From positions 1-5,404 of the forward strand of contig JAIBDK010000185.1 of the NCBI GenBank assembly GCA_024679435.1: a DNA stretch of 5,404 nucleotides, given 5' to 3'. Position 1 is the first letter of the stretch. Each line of letters opens with the position of its first letter. The stretch is from Gammaproteobacteria bacterium. Its GTDB lineage: Bacteria; Pseudomonadota; Gammaproteobacteria; Arenicellales; Poriferihabitantaceae. The notes below the pieces were generated by a model, which worked only from the letters and a program-made list of their open reading frames with translations, had not been told where the DNA came from and did no database searches. This document shows, in pieces, positions 4,800 through 5,404 of the stretch. A program made the translations under genes and the position numbers.

Positions 4800-5404
4800 A
4801 AGGCTGCACCTCTACCCAATCACCGGCTTTGGCGCCTTCGGATTCATCAGGAAGAATAACAAAGCAATTAGCCTGGCTCATGGAGCTGAGAATTCCGGAA
4901 CCCTGTTCTCCCGTTGATTGAACAACAGTTTCTCCAGATTCATTCAATGACATCACACCGCGCTGATATTCCATTCGACCCGGTCGCTTGCGAAGGTCGG
5001 TGACCGTTCTCATTTTCAATCTCATGGGTACATGATATTGCTCGCCGGCCAGTTGCCTTATCGCCGGTTTGAGAAACACCTGGAAGGTGACCATTACTGA
5101 GACCGGATTTCCGGGTAAGCCAAAGAACAGACTGGTTCCCAGTCTGCCAAAGGATATTGGTCGGCCTGGCTTGATGGCCACTTTCCAGAAGCTGACTTGA
5201 CCGAGGCGGGTAAGTATATCCTTGATATAGTCCGCCTCGCCCACTGAAGCACCGGCGGTTGTGATCACAAGGTCGGCCCGAGCTGCGGCATCCTCAATAG
5301 TTGCAGCGATGGCTTTAGGGTCGTCTTTGACTACGCCCAGGTCAATCTGCTCTACCCCAAGTTCTGATAACATCGCAAACAGGGTATAGCGGTTGGAATC
5401 ATAA
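4783..5404 (-). CDS. moeA: Molybdopterin molybdotransferase MoeA, C-terminal half (partial at window edge)
   Basis: MoeA catalyses insertion of molybdate into adenylylated molybdopterin, the last step of molybdenum-cofactor synthesis, in the cytoplasm. About 206 residues are visible against a usual length near 400, and the reading frame continues past the right edge. It opens with YDSNRYTL, the conserved entry to the MogA-like domain. Then come ITTAGASVGEADY (visible residues 47-59, Asp58 retained), FWKVAIKPGRPISFG (72-86, both lysines retained) and FFGLPGNPVSVMVTF (93-107). After these the sequence passes into the small C-terminal beta domain (about 125-206), ending VEVQPFGHSG. The usual SGGVSVG loop reads TAGASVG here. 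An internal ATG at 5373 is not the start. The stop at 4783 lies inside the next gene, indicating an operon with the methyltransferase. Confidence 0.95.
   Translation of the reverse strand, partial: YDSNRYTLFAMLSELGVEQIDLGVVKDDPKAIAATIEDAAARADLVITTAGASVGEADYIKDILTRLGQVSFWKVAIKPGRPISFGRLGTSLFFGLPGNPVSVMVTFQVFLKPAIRQLAGEQYHVPMRLKMRTVTDLRKRPGRMEYQRGVMSLNESGETVVQSTGEQGSGILSSMSQANCFVILPDESEGAKAGDWVEVQPFGHSG
4809..4813 (-). promoter_or_regulatory. Ribosome-binding site inside moeA supporting the TTG start
   Basis: AGAGG on the minus strand (4813-4809), within the last codons of moeA, stands 9 nt before the TTG start of the methyltransferase. A TAG in the same frame as the methyltransferase (4814-4812) overlaps it, so no earlier start is possible. 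Confidence 0.6.

Overview
The window looks like ordinary chromosomal DNA of a proteobacterium, most likely a free-living gammaproteobacterium. I base this on mid-range GC, compact gene packing, family content (MoeA, a BLH-type persulfide dioxygenase with split YeeE proteins, an AsmA-like envelope protein) and protein style. No species is claimed. I see no rRNA, tRNA, CRISPR array, integrase or recognisable insertion sequence.

Layout: positions 3-86 (+) are probably the tail of an upstream gene, possibly a LysR-type regulator. Next come two plus-strand genes: a ten-helix EamA/DMT-family transporter (191-1069) and a membrane-anchored AsmA-like protein with a Lys-rich/acidic linker (1117-1896). 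They run convergently into a minus-strand block. The convergent gap (1897-2005) holds a compact 29-codon open segment that may be a dispersed repeat or a tiny gene.

The minus-strand block 3741-2006 is a compact three-gene sulfur operon: a metallo-beta-lactamase-fold persulfide dioxygenase of the BLH group, then two half-size YeeE/YedE (DUF395/DUF6691) membrane proteins. In known systems the dioxygenase oxidises glutathione persulfide to sulfite, and YeeE-type proteins move thiosulfate or other small sulfur species across the inner membrane. Import or export of a sulfur species coupled to persulfide oxidation is therefore the natural reading. The ArsR-type regulator (BigR/SqrR) that accompanies such operons elsewhere is not present here.

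A gene-free stretch of about 400 bases (3742-4148) lies upstream of that operon and contains small palindromes and promoter-like elements. Beyond it, a second minus-strand unit enters from the right edge: the C-terminal half of molybdopterin molybdotransferase (moeA), overlapping by 17 nt a TTG-initiated SAM-dependent methyltransferase of unknown substrate.

Nothing here is clearly an undescribed system. The best leads are the regulator-less sulfur operon with its long leader, a dnaX-like A AAA AAG slippery site in the AsmA-like gene, the compact segment in the convergent gap, and the moeA-coupled methyltransferase.
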